Assembly (NCBI GenBank): GCA_016929795.1
Contig: JAFGIA010000038.1
Span: 1-26,581 of the forward strand
Direction: 5' to 3'
Length of the DNA: 26,581 nucleotides
Source: Anaerolineae bacterium
Lineage (GTDB): Bacteria; Chloroflexota; Anaerolineae; JAAYZQ01
The notes below the pieces were generated by a model. It saw nothing but the letters and a program-made list of their open reading frames with translations. It was not told the DNA's origin and made no database searches. Made by a program: the position numbers and the translations under genes. This document shows positions 15,060 through 24,207 of this stretch, one piece after another; position 1 is the first letter of the stretch, and every line of letters begins with the position of its first letter.

Positions 15060-16054
15060 GGCAGTGCTCCCCGGAGATAATCTTCGGCCATGGCCACCAG
15101 CTCCTTGTCGCCGATGAAGAGCGGCGTGCGCTGGTGCAGCTCTGTGGGCTCGAGATCGAGGATGGGACGCTGCCCATCCGACGCGGCGCCGCCCGAGTGC
15201 TCGGCCAGGAAGGCGAGGGGGTTGGCCTCGTACAGCAGCCGCAGTTTGCCGTGCGGCTTTTTCGGATCGCGTGTGTCGGCCGGGTAGTAAAAGATGCCGC
15301 CGCCCAGCAGGTTGCGGTGAAAGTCGGCCACGAGCGAGCCGATGTAGCGCAGCTTCAGGTCCATCTGCTGCAAGTGGTTGGTGTATTCCTGGATCTCGCG
15401 CGCCCAGTAGCGCTCGTAGCCCTGGTTTACGCTGTAGAACTGGGGCCTGGTGGGGATCATGATATCGGGGTGGGTTAGCAGGAATTCGCCCACCGTCTGG
15501 TCCAGTGTGAACCCGTGCACGCCATTGCCGGCGCTGTACACGAACATGGTGCTCGGGCCATAGAGGACATAACCCGCGGCTACGATCTGGTGCCCACGCT
15601 GGAGGCAGTCCTCGCGCGTGCCCGGCGTCCCGTCAGGCGATGTCCGGCGCAGGATCGAAAAGATGGTGCCGATGCTCACTGAATAGTCAATGTTCGACGA
15701 GCCGTCGAGGGGGTCGAACAGCAGGCAGTAGCGCCCGACCGAATACTCGTCGGGGATGGGGATGATGTCCGGCAGCTCTTCCGAGGCCATCACGGCCAGC
15801 CGGCCAGTGAACTGGTTCAGGCGCACGATGGTCTGGTTGGCGTACTCGTCCAGCTTGGCCACCTGCTCGCCCTGCACGTTCATGCCCCCGGTGAGCCCAA
15901 GAATGTCCTCGAGGGCAGCCCGCGTCGTCTCGCGGGCGATTACCTTTGCGGCGAGGGCAATGTCGTACAGGATGCTGGTGAGCGCTCCTGTCGCTTCGGG
16001 GTGCTGCTTTTGCTGCTGCAGGATGTGCCGCTCAATGGTAATGACCTGATCCAT
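15056..16054 (-). CDS. fbp: Class I fructose-1,6-bisphosphatase
   Basis: 332 residues, the usual length of type I FBPase. It removes the 1-phosphate of fructose 1,6-bisphosphate in gluconeogenesis or the Calvin cycle. The metal site includes Glu92-Glu93 (ASEELPDI) and the diagnostic [12 protein letters not shown] (112-123, with Asp114, Asp117, Gly118). Later family blocks are [26 protein letters not shown] and [21 protein letters not shown], which carry substrate-binding Tyr, Lys and Arg residues. The ATG follows AAGGAG. An in-frame start 14 codons upstream was rejected because it lacks a ribosome site and lies in the promoter leader. The stop overlaps the next gene's TTG, so DUF2330 is probably translationally coupled. 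Confidence 0.96.
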   Translation of the reverse strand: MDQVITIERHILQQQKQHPEATGALTSILYDIALAAKVIARETTRAALEDILGLTGGMNVQGEQVAKLDEYANQTIVRLNQFTGRLAVMASEELPDIIPIPDEYSVGRYCLLFDPLDGSSNIDYSVSIGTIFSILRRTSPDGTPGTREDCLQRGHQIVAAGYVLYGPSTMFVYSAGNGVHGFTLDQTVGEFLLTHPDIMIPTRPQFYSVNQGYERYWAREIQEYTNHLQQMDLKLRYIGSLVADFHRNLLGGGIFYYPADTRDPKKPHGKLRLLYEANPLAFLAEHSGGAASDGQRPILDLEPTELHQRTPLFIGDKELVAMAEDYLRGALP

Positions 16055-16095
16055 TGTTCCACTCCTTTCGCAATTGTGGGGTGTACAGCGCCCCA

Positions 16096-16124
16096 ATTGT
16101 AGCCGAGAATTACCTAGAGGGCAA
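16096..16124 (-). promoter_or_regulatory. Promoter of the fbp-DUF2330 operon
   Basis: On the minus strand: TTGCCC, 17 bp, TACAAT. The predicted start is near 16089, about 35 nt before the fbp ATG. Confidence 0.5.
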
Positions 16125-16181
16125 GGGGGAAGGGCAGAAGGAACGGCTGTATCGCGAATTGTGTGTAGATTCGCCGGGATA

Positions 16182-16218
16182 GGGCGCGGAGACCGGGGCG
16201 CGGAGACTGCGCCCCTAC
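16182..16218. repeat. Short G/C repeat with hairpin
   Basis: GGGCGCGGAGAC occurs twice with a 14-nt period (16182 and 16196). The second copy forms a hairpin GGGGCGC/GCGCCCC with a 7-nt loop, followed by CTACGAAATTAC. It looks like a dispersed intergenic repeat. The rest of 16125-16258 shows no gene. Confidence 0.5.
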
Positions 16219-16258
16219 GAAATTACAGAACTTTTGGCATAGCGCTGAAGAAACCCTC

Positions 16259-16287
16259 TTGATAACTAGCGTGATATCGGATATAAT
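16259..16287 (+). promoter_or_regulatory. Promoter of the thiF-like gene
   Basis: TTGATA, 17 bp, TATAAT: one mismatch to the sigma70 consensus. The start should lie near 16294, about 24 nt before the ATG, with GGAG in the leader. Confidence 0.7.
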
Positions 16288-16317
16288 GAGTGAGTACACC
16301 TGTGGCATGGAGACGAT

Positions 16318-17346
16318 ATGACGGAGGAGTTGGAGCGTTATTCGCGGCAAATGATCCTTCCCGGCTGGGGGCGAGAGGGGCAGCGGCGCCTGGCTGGCCA
16401 GTGCGCTGTCGTGGTCGGCTGTGGCGCCCTGGGCAGCCACATCGCCGAGCACCTGGCGCGCGCGGGGGTCGGGCACCTGCGCCTCGCCGACCGTGACTTT
16501 GTCGAGTGGCACAATCTGCCACGCCAGGCGCTCTATGACGAGGCCGACGCGGCGCAGGGTGTGCCCAAAGCGGTGGCTGCGGCGCGCCGCCTGGGCCAGA
16601 TCAACGGCCAGGTTGAGATTGAGGCGCGCGTGGTCGACGTCAACGCCGACACGGTTGAAGGGTTGATTGCCGGCGCCGATGTGGTGATGGACGGCGCCGA
16701 TAATTTCGAGGTCCGCTACCTGCTCAACGAGGCGTGTGTCAAGCTTGGCATTCCGTGGGTGTACGGTGGTGTGCTGGGCACCTATGGCCTCATGGCTGCC
16801 ATCGTGCCTGGCGACACGCCCTGCCTGCGCTGCCTGCTCGGCCCAATGCCACCGCCTGGCTCGGTGCCTACCTGCGAGACGGCCGGTGTGCTCGGCCCGG
16901 CTGTGTCGGCGGTCGCTGCCCTCGAGAGTGCCGAGGGGCTGAAAATCTTGCTGGGTCGCCGGGAGGAGCTGCTGCGCAGCCTGGTGATGGTCGATGTGTG
17001 GAGCGGCGATTTTGAACGGATCAATACCTCAAGGAGCGAGGCGGCCTGCCCCGTGTGCGACGAGGGGCGCTACGAGCTGCTGGAGGCGGAGCGTGGCTCG
17101 ATGGCGACGACGCTGTGCGGGCGCAGTGCGGTGCAGGTGAGCCCGGGGCCGGGGCACGAGGTCGACCTGGCTGCACTCGCGACGCGCCTGGCGGGCCTTG
17201 GCCTGATCCAGGCTAACGAGTATCTTGTCCGGCTGAGCGCGGAGGGAAAAGAGATCACGGTGTTTGCCGACGGCCGCGCTATCATTAAGGGGGTCGACGA
17301 CCCGACGCAGGCGCGGGTGTGGTATGCACGGTATGTAGGGACGTAA
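16318..17346 (+). CDS. thiF: ThiF/MoeB-family E1-like adenylyltransferase
   Basis: 342 residues. This family adenylates the C-terminal glycine of a ubiquitin-like carrier (ThiS or MoaD). It has the nucleotide loop VVVGCGALGS (31-40), LADRDFVEWHNLPRQ (56-70) with the Arg-finger region, Lys84, DGADNFEVR, two zinc Cys pairs (Cys169/Cys172 and Cys244/Cys247) and the thioester-type Cys186 in PTCETAGVLGP. After the catalytic domain comes an extra 80-residue tail (LCGRSAVQV... FADGRAIIKGV... WYARYVGT). This tail is also known from Bacillus-type ThiF, which favours a thiamine role over MoeB. No thiS, thiG or moaD gene is adjacent. A thiamine operon lies 7 kb away on the other strand. Which carrier protein it serves is not shown. 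Confidence 0.85.
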   Translation: MTEELERYSRQMILPGWGREGQRRLAGQCAVVVGCGALGSHIAEHLARAGVGHLRLADRDFVEWHNLPRQALYDEADAAQGVPKAVAAARRLGQINGQVEIEARVVDVNADTVEGLIAGADVVMDGADNFEVRYLLNEACVKLGIPWVYGGVLGTYGLMAAIVPGDTPCLRCLLGPMPPPGSVPTCETAGVLGPAVSAVAALESAEGLKILLGRREELLRSLVMVDVWSGDFERINTSRSEAACPVCDEGRYELLEAERGSMATTLCGRSAVQVSPGPGHEVDLAALATRLAGLGLIQANEYLVRLSAEGKEITVFADGRAIIKGVDDPTQARVWYARYVGT

Positions 17347-17388
17347 GTAGCCTGGCGTCACAAGGTGCTGGTAGTGGAAGGTGAGAAA

Positions 17389-17844
17389 ATGGAAAAAGGG
17401 CAGGAAGGCGAACGGGTGAGAATGTTGGAACTAGAGGAGGCACGGTCTCTGTACGACGTTGGGCTGGATGCTGACGTGCTGAGCAAGGAGCCTGTGCGTG
17501 TCACGAGTGGTGGTGAGGTGGTGGGCTTTCTCGTGTCTGTGACAGAGTATGAAGCGTTCCGAGACTGGCAGGAGGCGCGAGACCGGGAAGCAAAAAGGCG
17601 TGAGCAGCACGAGCAGTTTGAGCAAGAAGCCGCCGCTTTCCAACGCATCCTGCCAGACCTGCTTCAAGGATACGAGGGCAAGGCGGTCGCGATTCATGGG
17701 GGGAATGTGATCGAGATCGGAGATTCTAAAGCCGAGGTCTTTCAGCGCGTACACGATCGTCTCGGGGATATCGTCGTCTATGTCCAGTGGGTGGAAGAAC
17801 AGCCTCGCCTGTACAAGATGCCTTATCGCAAGGTGATTCGTTGA
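17389..17844 (+). CDS. Small protein with Phd-like antitoxin start and DUF5678-like end
   Basis: 151 residues from the chosen ATG. The N-terminal half (LSKEPVRVTSGGEVVGFLVSVTEYEAFRDW) follows the Phd/YefM antitoxin pattern: short strand, gly-turn, strand, then a helix. A strongly charged helix follows (QEARDREAKRREQHEQFEQEAA). The C-terminal half (LPDLLQGYEGKAVAIHGGNVIEIGD... VYVQWVEEQPRLYKMP) looks like DUF5678, a small domain often next to aspartyl-protease-like genes. No toxin gene is beside it, so an antitoxin function is doubtful. Start choice: GGAAGGTGAG precedes this ATG; an ATG 11 codons further in is also possible. It follows thiF by about 40 bp on the same strand. Confidence 0.7.
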   Translation: MEKGQEGERVRMLELEEARSLYDVGLDADVLSKEPVRVTSGGEVVGFLVSVTEYEAFRDWQEARDREAKRREQHEQFEQEAAAFQRILPDLLQGYEGKAVAIHGGNVIEIGDSKAEVFQRVHDRLGDIVVYVQWVEEQPRLYKMPYRKVIR

Positions 17845-17884
17845 TGTGGTCCTATTCTACCATGTGCACCTGAACGGTCCAGAC

Positions 17885-17912
17885 TTGACTTTTGACATAT
17901 TTGGGATGTAAC
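17885..17912 (+). promoter_or_regulatory. Weak promoter candidate for the two-domain lipoprotein
   Basis: TTGACT, 16 bp, TGTAAC, with a second TTGACA at 17892 that has no matching -10. The rest of the 99-bp gap holds only the strong ribosome site AGGAGGTGAT. Confidence 0.35.
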
Positions 17913-17943
17913 AGCGGGCGCTCGGTCCAGGAGGTGATATCCG

Positions 17944-20220
17944 ATGCAAAATCGTCTATTTGGCGTCACGATTCTGATGCTTTCCCTGTTGCTGTGTCTG
18001 CTCGCCCTGCTCGCCGCGGGGTGTGGGTCTGAACCTGAGGAATTGCCAGACGAGTCCTCTCCACCCGAGGCTGTACCTGTAGAGGTAGAGGCTGCCCCCT
18101 CACCCCTCGTCGTCGAGCCTGGTGCGTGTCCCGGCGGTGGCGCACCGCAGGTTTCGGGCACTGGCGTCTATGCCGTGCCCGAGATGGACGAGCCGCCGGC
18201 GCGCGAGTGGTTTGCCGATCCGACCTTTGGCACTTGCCTGGTGCGCGTCACCGATCGCGAGGCCGATCTTGCCCCTGACGATACGTCAACCGGCCTGGTG
18301 AACGAGTATGCCCGCGTGCAGGCCTTTAATGCCGACGGCAGCCGCCTGGTGCTCTATGGCACCGACGGCATGTGGTACCTGTACGACGCCCACACCCTGC
18401 TCCCACTCGGCACGCTGCCCCTCGGCGACGAGCCGCGCTGGGATGCGTCCGATCCCAACCGCCTCTACCACCTGGCCGATACCCGTCTCCTCTGGTACGA
18501 CGTCGCGGCCGGCGTTGAGGACCTCGTCCACGATTTCTACGAGGACCTGCCGAGCCATGACGTGGGCCGCGTCTGGACCCGGCACGAGGGCAGCCCGTCG
18601 CGCGACCGCCGCTATTGGGGCTTGATGGCCGAGGATGAGGAGTGGCTGCCGATGGCCTTCCTCGTCTATGATCGCGATACTGACACGGTGACTGTGCGCG
18701 ACGTGCGCGACCTGCCTGGCATCGAGGAGGATGTCGATCACGTCACTATGAGCTCGCTGGGCACCTACTTTTTGGCTTCCTTCGACCGCACGTGCGAAGA
18801 GGGCCGCCTGGGCGACGATGCCCACCCCTGTGGGCTGATGGTCTACGACCGGGACCTGTCGACCGGCCGGGGGCTGCTGCGCCTCATCGGCCACTATGAC
18901 GTCGCCCTCGACGCCGAGGGGCGCGAGGTGATTGTCTTCCAGGAGATCGATACCGACCATATCTCTGTGCTCGACCTCGCCTCGGGGCAGGTCACCGCCC
19001 TGTGGCCGATCGATTTCAGCCACACGGGCATCGGGCTGCACTTTGCCGGGCTGGCCTACGACCACCCCGGCTGGGCCGTGGTGTCGACCCACGACGGCGA
19101 CCCCGGCACCTATACCTGGATGGACGACCAGGTGTTTGTGATCGAGCTCAAGCCTGGCGGGCGCGTCGTGCGCCTGGCACACACCCACTCGGTCAGGAAC
19201 GACGAGGAAGAGCTCGACTATTGGGCCGAGCCGCAGGCGACTACCAATGGGGACCTGACGCGCATCCTGTTTCACACCAACTGGGGCCGCACCGGCAGCG
19301 GCCAGGTCGAGACCTTTCTGATTGACCTGCCTGCCGGTTGGCTGGGGGGCGGCGCCGGGGCGGTAACGGCTCCAACCTCGCCGCCGCCAGAGCCCGAGGC
19401 CACCGCCGTCGTCGCCGCGCCTACGGCGACGATCCCCCCCGCGCCACCTGCCCCGCCACCTGCCACCGGGCAGGGGCTCGTGGTCGATCACACGTGCACT
19501 GACCTGTCTCGCATCCCGCCCGAGTGGCTGGCCGCCGCCAGGGAGCGCGTCGTGTGGGCCTATGGCTCGACGTCGCACGGCACGCAGCTCTGGACCGGGG
19601 CTGATTATTTGAGTGAGCAGATTGACCCGACGGCCTACCACTTTTGTAAAGAGTGGGGCACTGTTCCACCCCAGGCACAGCCATCGTGCCTGCGCATGGT
19701 TTACGATGACGGCTGGTCGTGGGACCCTGGTGAGTTTGTGCGCACCGCCCGCGACTTGCTCGATGCCAACCCCACCGCCACCGCTTTTATGTGGTCGTGG
19801 TGTGGCGAGCTGTCGGACGAGGAGACGGATGTGGCGCGCTACCTGGACATGATGGACCAGCTCGAATCAGAGTATCCCGGCGTGCGCTTTGTGTACATGA
19901 CCGGCCACACTGATGGCGACAATGATGTCCTCGACAGGAATAACGACGTCGTGCGCCGCTATGTGCTCGAACAGGGCAAGGTGCTGTACGACTTTGCGGA
20001 TATTGAGCGCTACGACCCTGCAGGCAACTATTACCCCGACGCGATCGACGCGTGTGATTGGTGCGACGACTGGTGCGACGAGCACCCGGATGACTGCCGC
20101 CACCTGCCCGGGTCTGACGACGAGTGTGCCCACTCTCACGGCTTTAACTGCCGCCTCAAAGGCCAGGCACTGTGGTGGCTGTCGGCCCGCCTCGCCGGCT
20201 GGGACGGCAGCTCGGAGTAG
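17944..20220 (+). CDS. Large lipoprotein: beta-propeller-like domain plus SGNH-hydrolase-like domain
   Basis: 758 residues. A lipoprotein signal ends LLAAGC (Cys27). An acidic, Pro-rich spacer leads to a beta-rich region (about 60-465) with repeated blocks such as [19 protein letters not shown] and [16 protein letters not shown], which looks like a TolB/WD-type propeller. A Pro/Ala linker (about 472-510) joins it to a C-terminal domain with [12 protein letters not shown] (Ser544-His545), FMWSWCGE (616-622), [14 protein letters not shown] and [13 protein letters not shown]. This domain resembles uncharacterised SGNH/GDSL-like proteins of environmental bacteria. Close to its end is a Cys/Asp-rich stretch (about 702-735, [15 protein letters not shown]), perhaps a metal site or disulfide knot. 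The ribosome site AGGAGGTGAT is near-perfect. Substrate is unknown; an extracellular glycan or ester role is possible. Confidence 0.8.
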   Translation: MQNRLFGVTILMLSLLLCLLALLAAGCGSEPEELPDESSPPEAVPVEVEAAPSPLVVEPGACPGGGAPQVSGTGVYAVPEMDEPPAREWFADPTFGTCLVRVTDREADLAPDDTSTGLVNEYARVQAFNADGSRLVLYGTDGMWYLYDAHTLLPLGTLPLGDEPRWDASDPNRLYHLADTRLLWYDVAAGVEDLVHDFYEDLPSHDVGRVWTRHEGSPSRDRRYWGLMAEDEEWLPMAFLVYDRDTDTVTVRDVRDLPGIEEDVDHVTMSSLGTYFLASFDRTCEEGRLGDDAHPCGLMVYDRDLSTGRGLLRLIGHYDVALDAEGREVIVFQEIDTDHISVLDLASGQVTALWPIDFSHTGIGLHFAGLAYDHPGWAVVSTHDGDPGTYTWMDDQVFVIELKPGGRVVRLAHTHSVRNDEEELDYWAEPQATTNGDLTRILFHTNWGRTGSGQVETFLIDLPAGWLGGGAGAVTAPTSPPPEPEATAVVAAPTATIPPAPPAPPPATGQGLVVDHTCTDLSRIPPEWLAAARERVVWAYGSTSHGTQLWTGADYLSEQIDPTAYHFCKEWGTVPPQAQPSCLRMVYDDGWSWDPGEFVRTARDLLDANPTATAFMWSWCGELSDEETDVARYLDMMDQLESEYPGVRFVYMTGHTDGDNDVLDRNNDVVRRYVLEQGKVLYDFADIERYDPAGNYYPDAIDACDWCDDWCDEHPDDCRHLPGSDDECAHSHGFNCRLKGQALWWLSARLAGWDGSSE

Positions 20221-20223
20221 GCG

Positions 20224-21822
20224 TCAGAAGCCTACCGCGCACCCATCTTTGCGGGGGTCGGACCCGCCCCACAGCACCCCGGTCTCGGGGTCTGTGGCAA
20301 TGATCTGCCCCCCGCCAAAGCCGGGCGCGAACATGGTCTCTGACTTGACCTGGTGCCCCATCCCGGCCAGCGCACGGCGCGTCTTGAGCGGCACGCCCGT
20401 CTCGATCGCCACGGCCGCACTCCCTCGCTCATCCACCCGGAACCGCGGGGCGTCGAGTGCCGACTGAGGGTCGAGGCCATAGTCGACCATGTTGACCATC
20501 ACTTGCAGGTGCCCCTGCGGCTGCATGAACCCACCCATTACCCCAAAGCTGAGCCACAGCCGCCCATCGCGCCGCGCCATGGCGGGAATGATGGTGTGGT
20601 AGGGCCGTTTGCCCCCGGCGAGGACGTTCGGGTGCCCCGGTTCCAGCACGAAACAGGCCCCCCGGTTCTGCAGGCAGATGCCCGTCTCGGGCACGACGAT
20701 GCCCGAGCCAAAGCCGTGGTAGAGGCTGTTGATGAACGACACGGCGTTTCCGTGCGCGTCGGCCGTGGTCAGGTAGACCGTATCGCGGTGCTCGAGTGTG
20801 CCAGGGATGGCCTGCGACAGGGCCATGTGGGGGTGGATCTCGGCGCGCCGCCTGTCTGCATATCCCTGGCCGAGCAGCTCGTCGAGCGGCACGTCGACCA
20901 GCGCCGGATCGGCCACGTAGCGCCCTGCGTCCACCATCCCCAGGCGCATGGCTTCGATCATCAGGTGCCAGCGCTCCGGGTCGAAATAGTCAAAGGCCGC
21001 CACGTCGTACCCCGCGACGATGTTCAGTGCGATCAGCGCCGCCAGCCCTTGCCCGTTGGGCGGGTGCTCCAGTACCTCTACGTCGCGGTAGGTGGTGCGG
21101 ATCGGCGCGTGCCACGTCGCCTCCTGGTCGGCCAGGTCCTCTGCTGCCAGATAGCCGCCTTGGGCCTGTACGGCTGCTGCGATCCGCCTGGCCAGGGGGC
21201 CCTGGTAAAAGGCCGCTGCCCCCCCTTCCGCGACTTGGCGGAAGGTACGTGCCAGGTCCGGCTGGCGGTGGATCGCGCCCTTTTCCGGCGCGGGCAGGTA
21301 GACGCGCGCCGCCTCCTCGTCCTGCCTCAGCTTGTCGGCCGATCGCTGCCACCCGGCGCTGATCCGCTCGCTGACAGGAAATCCCTGCTCTGCTGTTTCG
21401 ATCGCCGGCGCCAGGCACGCGGCCAGGGTCATTGTTCCGTAACGGTTGAGCAGTGCCTGCCAGCCGCTCGCCGCCCCGGGCACCGTCACCGGCAGCGGTC
21501 CGGTGAGCGGGATGCTCTTCAGCCCCCGGCGCTGCGCCTCGTGGCGCGTGAACGCCCGCGGCGATCGCCCGCTGCCGTTGAGCGCCACTACCTCGTCGCT
21601 CTGCTTGTCATAAACCAGGGCGAAACAATCGCCGCCGATCCCGGTCGACATGGGCTCGACGACGTTCAGCATGGCCGCCGTCGCCACGGCCGCGTCGGCC
21701 GCGTTGCCGCCGGCCATCAACACGCGCAGCCCGGCCATTGCCGCCAACGGCTGGCTGGTGGCCACCATGCCGTGCCGCGCCAGCACGGCCGACCGCCGAG
21801 ATTCAAAATGATGTCTTGTCAT
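20224..21822 (-). CDS. Gamma-glutamyltransferase family protein (YwrD-like)
   Basis: 532 residues. This Ntn-hydrolase family makes an autocatalytic cut before a Thr that then becomes the nucleophile. The expected Thr is Thr348 in EHRDTVYLTTADAHGNAVSFINS. Other GGT blocks are AMAGLRVLMAGGNAADAAVA, EPMSTGIGGDCFAL, HPPNGQGLAAL, GFGSGIVVP and KRPYHTIIPAM. The residue after the nucleophile is Val, where classical GGTs have a second Thr. This and the FGSGIVVP block are closer to YwrD-type proteins than to classical GGT. No signal peptide is visible, so the protein is probably cytoplasmic and may act on gamma-glutamyl compounds other than glutathione. The ATG lies 10 nt after the sppA stop with GAGG between, so it is the second gene of that operon. 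It ends 3 bp from the convergent lipoprotein gene. Confidence 0.9.
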   Translation of the reverse strand: MTRHHFESRRSAVLARHGMVATSQPLAAMAGLRVLMAGGNAADAAVATAAMLNVVEPMSTGIGGDCFALVYDKQSDEVVALNGSGRSPRAFTRHEAQRRGLKSIPLTGPLPVTVPGAASGWQALLNRYGTMTLAACLAPAIETAEQGFPVSERISAGWQRSADKLRQDEEAARVYLPAPEKGAIHRQPDLARTFRQVAEGGAAAFYQGPLARRIAAAVQAQGGYLAAEDLADQEATWHAPIRTTYRDVEVLEHPPNGQGLAALIALNIVAGYDVAAFDYFDPERWHLMIEAMRLGMVDAGRYVADPALVDVPLDELLGQGYADRRRAEIHPHMALSQAIPGTLEHRDTVYLTTADAHGNAVSFINSLYHGFGSGIVVPETGICLQNRGACFVLEPGHPNVLAGGKRPYHTIIPAMARRDGRLWLSFGVMGGFMQPQGHLQVMVNMVDYGLDPQSALDAPRFRVDERGSAAVAIETGVPLKTRRALAGMGHQVKSETMFAPGFGGGQIIATDPETGVLWGGSDPRKDGCAVGF

Positions 21823-21832
21823 GGTTGCCTCA

Positions 21833-23539
21833 TTATCGATCCCGGATGCGGATCCGCCAGGGGGCCATGGCCCACACGCCTTCCCGCAGCAGCCCGGCGA
21901 TCCCTGCCAGCCATTCGGCCGTGCTGTCGCCCGGCGGCAGGGGCGGCTGGTACTTTTTCGAGGGGGGCACCTCTTCCAGGGGCAGGTAGCCATCCTCTGG
22001 CACCCCGGCCAGCGCCCGCGCCCTGGCTGCCGCGTGGTGCAGGTCGCCCAGCTCGTCCACCAACCCGTGGGCCACGGCCTGTACGCCGGTCCACACCCGC
22101 CCGCCAGCCACGTCTTCTACTACGGCAGGGTTGATCTTGCGCCCCTCCACTACCCTGGCCTTGAAACGTGCATAGCCGTCGGCCAGCGATTGCTGGATAC
22201 GCGCCCGTTCTTCCGGGGTAAAGGCGTCGTCGTCTGCATACAGCCCCGCCGCCTGGCCGCGTTGGACCACCTCGCGGTTGGCGCGTACCTTCTGGTACAT
22301 TCCCTGTGTCACCACCTTGCCGCCCCAGATGCCGATCGACCCGGTCAGCGTCGTCGGCTGGGCCACGATGGCGTGTGCCGGCGCGGCGACGTAATAGCCG
22401 CCCGACGCGGCGCGGTTGCTCATGTAGACCACCACCGGCTTTTCCTGGCCCAGCCGCACCACCTCGCGCCAGATCAGATCCGAGGCCAGCGCGGACCCGC
22501 CTGGCGAGTCGACGTGCAGCACCACGGCAGCCAGGCGATCGTTCTGCGCTGCCGTCCGCAACTGGCTCACTACCGTCTCTGAGCCTGCCTGGTGCTCTGG
22601 CACCGGCAGTGGCAGGGGAAGAGGTAGAGGCGGCTGCCGGCTGGGCCCCACGACGATCATGCCTTCCAGCGAGATGATGCCCACTGCGCGCCCGCTGGGC
22701 CGGTGCAGCGGCCGCACCAGCTTGCGTTCCGCCTGGCTCCAGGCGACCAGGGCGGCTGGCTGGCCATCGCCGGCCAGCCGCGCCGGCAGCTCGTCCTCGT
22801 AGCATACGCCGTCGAGCAGTCCCGTCCTCAGCATCTCCTCCGCGTGGAGCGGCACCCTGTCGAGCAGCGCGCGCACCTGGGCGGTCGGCATCGTCCGGTC
22901 CGCGGCGATCGCGCCCACGACGTGATCATAGATCGAGTCGAGGAGCGACTCGAGCATCTCGCGGTGTGGCGCGCTCATGTCGCTGCGCCGAAAGGTGTCG
23001 GGTGATGCTTTGTAGGCGCCGATCGATTCCAGGTCCGCCTCCACGCCGAGGAGGGCCAGCGTGTCCTTCAAAAAGACTGTCTCTGCCCAGAGGCCGGCGG
23101 CCTGCAGGCCCGCGCTCTCGGGCGCGAGTACCTCGTCACACGCCGCCGCCAGGTAGTATGCCCACATCCCCTGGTCGAGGAGATAGGCCACGGCGTGCTT
23201 GCCCGACTCGCGAAAGCGCTTGATCCCCTGGCGCAGACTGGCCAGCGTCGCACTGCCGGCCGACAGCCCCGAGATGACGAGCACGGTGCCTTTCACGCGC
23301 GGATCGGCTGCCAGCCGTTCCAGCGTCTCGCGGAACGATTCGACGCTGGGCGGCGGCGGGGGCCAGGGGAAGAGAGATAGGGGAAAGGGCCTGCTGCGCC
23401 GCGGCGTGCGCTCGGGATAGCTGCCCTGGACTCGCAGCACGACCGTTTCGAGCCCCTTCCACCGCACCAGCCGCCACCGGTTGGAGAGCACCCGCCGCGT
23501 CCTGCCCAGCCAATCGAAGGCACGCATTTGTTTTGCCAT
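21833..23539 (-). CDS. sppA: SppA-type signal peptide peptidase (S49), long form without membrane anchor
   Basis: 568 residues with two S49 repeats, as in the 67-kDa E. coli type. The Lys/Ser dyad is Lys177 (IGAYKASPDTF) in the N-terminal repeat and Ser379 (NRAASGGYY) in the C-terminal repeat, spaced as in SppA. Other family blocks are VVLHVDSPGGSALASD and TGSIGIWGGKV. Unlike E. coli SppA, the N-terminus has no membrane helix. It begins MAKQMRAFDWLGRTRR and is basic, so the enzyme may be cytoplasmic or peripheral, as in cyanobacterial and plant relatives. Between the repeats is a Pro-Leu run (PPLPLPLPLPVP, 303-314). A sigma70 promoter ends 6 nt before the ATG. The GGT-like gene follows and is probably co-transcribed. 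Confidence 0.9.
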   Translation of the reverse strand: MAKQMRAFDWLGRTRRVLSNRWRLVRWKGLETVVLRVQGSYPERTPRRSRPFPLSLFPWPPPPPSVESFRETLERLAADPRVKGTVLVISGLSAGSATLASLRQGIKRFRESGKHAVAYLLDQGMWAYYLAAACDEVLAPESAGLQAAGLWAETVFLKDTLALLGVEADLESIGAYKASPDTFRRSDMSAPHREMLESLLDSIYDHVVGAIAADRTMPTAQVRALLDRVPLHAEEMLRTGLLDGVCYEDELPARLAGDGQPAALVAWSQAERKLVRPLHRPSGRAVGIISLEGMIVVGPSRQPPLPLPLPLPVPEHQAGSETVVSQLRTAAQNDRLAAVVLHVDSPGGSALASDLIWREVVRLGQEKPVVVYMSNRAASGGYYVAAPAHAIVAQPTTLTGSIGIWGGKVVTQGMYQKVRANREVVQRGQAAGLYADDDAFTPEERARIQQSLADGYARFKARVVEGRKINPAVVEDVAGGRVWTGVQAVAHGLVDELGDLHHAAARARALAGVPEDGYLPLEEVPPSKKYQPPLPPGDSTAEWLAGIAGLLREGVWAMAPWRIRIRDR

Positions 23540-23545
23540 GCCACA

Positions 23546-23574
23546 ATTATAACGGGGCAGGGGGCAAGTGACAA
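23546..23574 (-). promoter_or_regulatory. Leaderless promoter of the sppA operon
   Basis: On the minus strand: TTGTCA, 17 bp, TATAAT, then six bases (TGTGGC) and the sppA ATG. The surrounding sequence has three TCACT/TGACAAGT-like short repeats (23563-23595), one of which supplies the -35 box. Confidence 0.7.
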
Positions 23575-23596
23575 GTGCCAGGTCACGAGTGACAAA

Positions 23597-24091
23597 TCAT
23601 GGCATGCTTCTGGCCGCCTCTACGTCCGGTTGGGGAATCCACCACTCTTGCGCCACGCGATACGCATTGGGAAACTTGTTTTGCTGCACCCACAGCGCTA
23701 CCGTCTCGGTGCTGAGCCCAAGTTGCTCGGCGGCTTTTGCCAGCGTGTACACCGCGTTGGCCTCTGTCTCGAGGGGGGTGTAGCTGTGGATCCGTGTGCC
23801 GCTGCGCCCCTCCAGGAATAGGCGCAGCTCTGGGATCTGGGCCTGGATCCGCCTGCGCGCCTGCATGAGCCGGCGCGATACCACGGCCGGCCTGATGCAA
23901 AAGAGGTCGCCCAGCTCTCTGTCGCTCATGCCTGCGACGCGGCCTGCCGCCAGCAGCAGCTCGTCGGGGGTCAGCAGCGCGAGTGCCTCGCGGAGTGTCT
24001 CGCGCTGCACAAGGCGCTCGAGGGCCTCGATCAAACCATCCGGCTGCTCGGCCTCTGGATGGGGGGGGATGGGTACATGCGTGGGGACCAT
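23597..24091 (-). CDS. Regulator with two helix-turn-helix domains (sigma-region-4-like plus excisionase-like)
   Basis: 164 residues. The N-terminal domain (about 30-86) reads LREALALLTPDELLLAAGRVAGMSDRELGDLFCIRPAVVSRRLMQARRRI, which has the layout of sigma-70 region 4/LuxR-type HTHs. The C-terminal domain (about 114-162) reads YTLAKAAEQLGLSTETVALWVQQNKFPNAYRVAQEWWIPQPDVEAA, the DNA-binding pattern of excisionase/MerR-like HTH_17 proteins. The linker is about 25 residues. GAGGAGG is 10 nt before the ATG. Upstream is a perfect consensus promoter with a leader of about 110 nt. It is followed by sppA on the same strand, with its own promoter between. It has no phage neighbours, so it is likely a chromosomal regulator; targets are unknown. 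Confidence 0.75.
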   Translation of the reverse strand: MVPTHVPIPPHPEAEQPDGLIEALERLVQRETLREALALLTPDELLLAAGRVAGMSDRELGDLFCIRPAVVSRRLMQARRRIQAQIPELRLFLEGRSGTRIHSYTPLETEANAVYTLAKAAEQLGLSTETVALWVQQNKFPNAYRVAQEWWIPQPDVEAARSMP

Positions 24092-24207
24092 GGGCTCGAA
24101 CCTCCTCTTCGGGGATGAAACTCGCTTGAAAACGACTAGGCGCTTTTTCGGTTGCTCAAGGTCAGTCCGACGGGTAGGGAGACCGGCCAGAACATATGTT
24201 CGATTCC

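Noticed and set aside
20353..22134. A 593-codon open frame antisense to the GGT-like gene
   Set aside because: The product is low-complexity Arg/Gly/His-rich and the minus strand encodes an intact GGT family protein.
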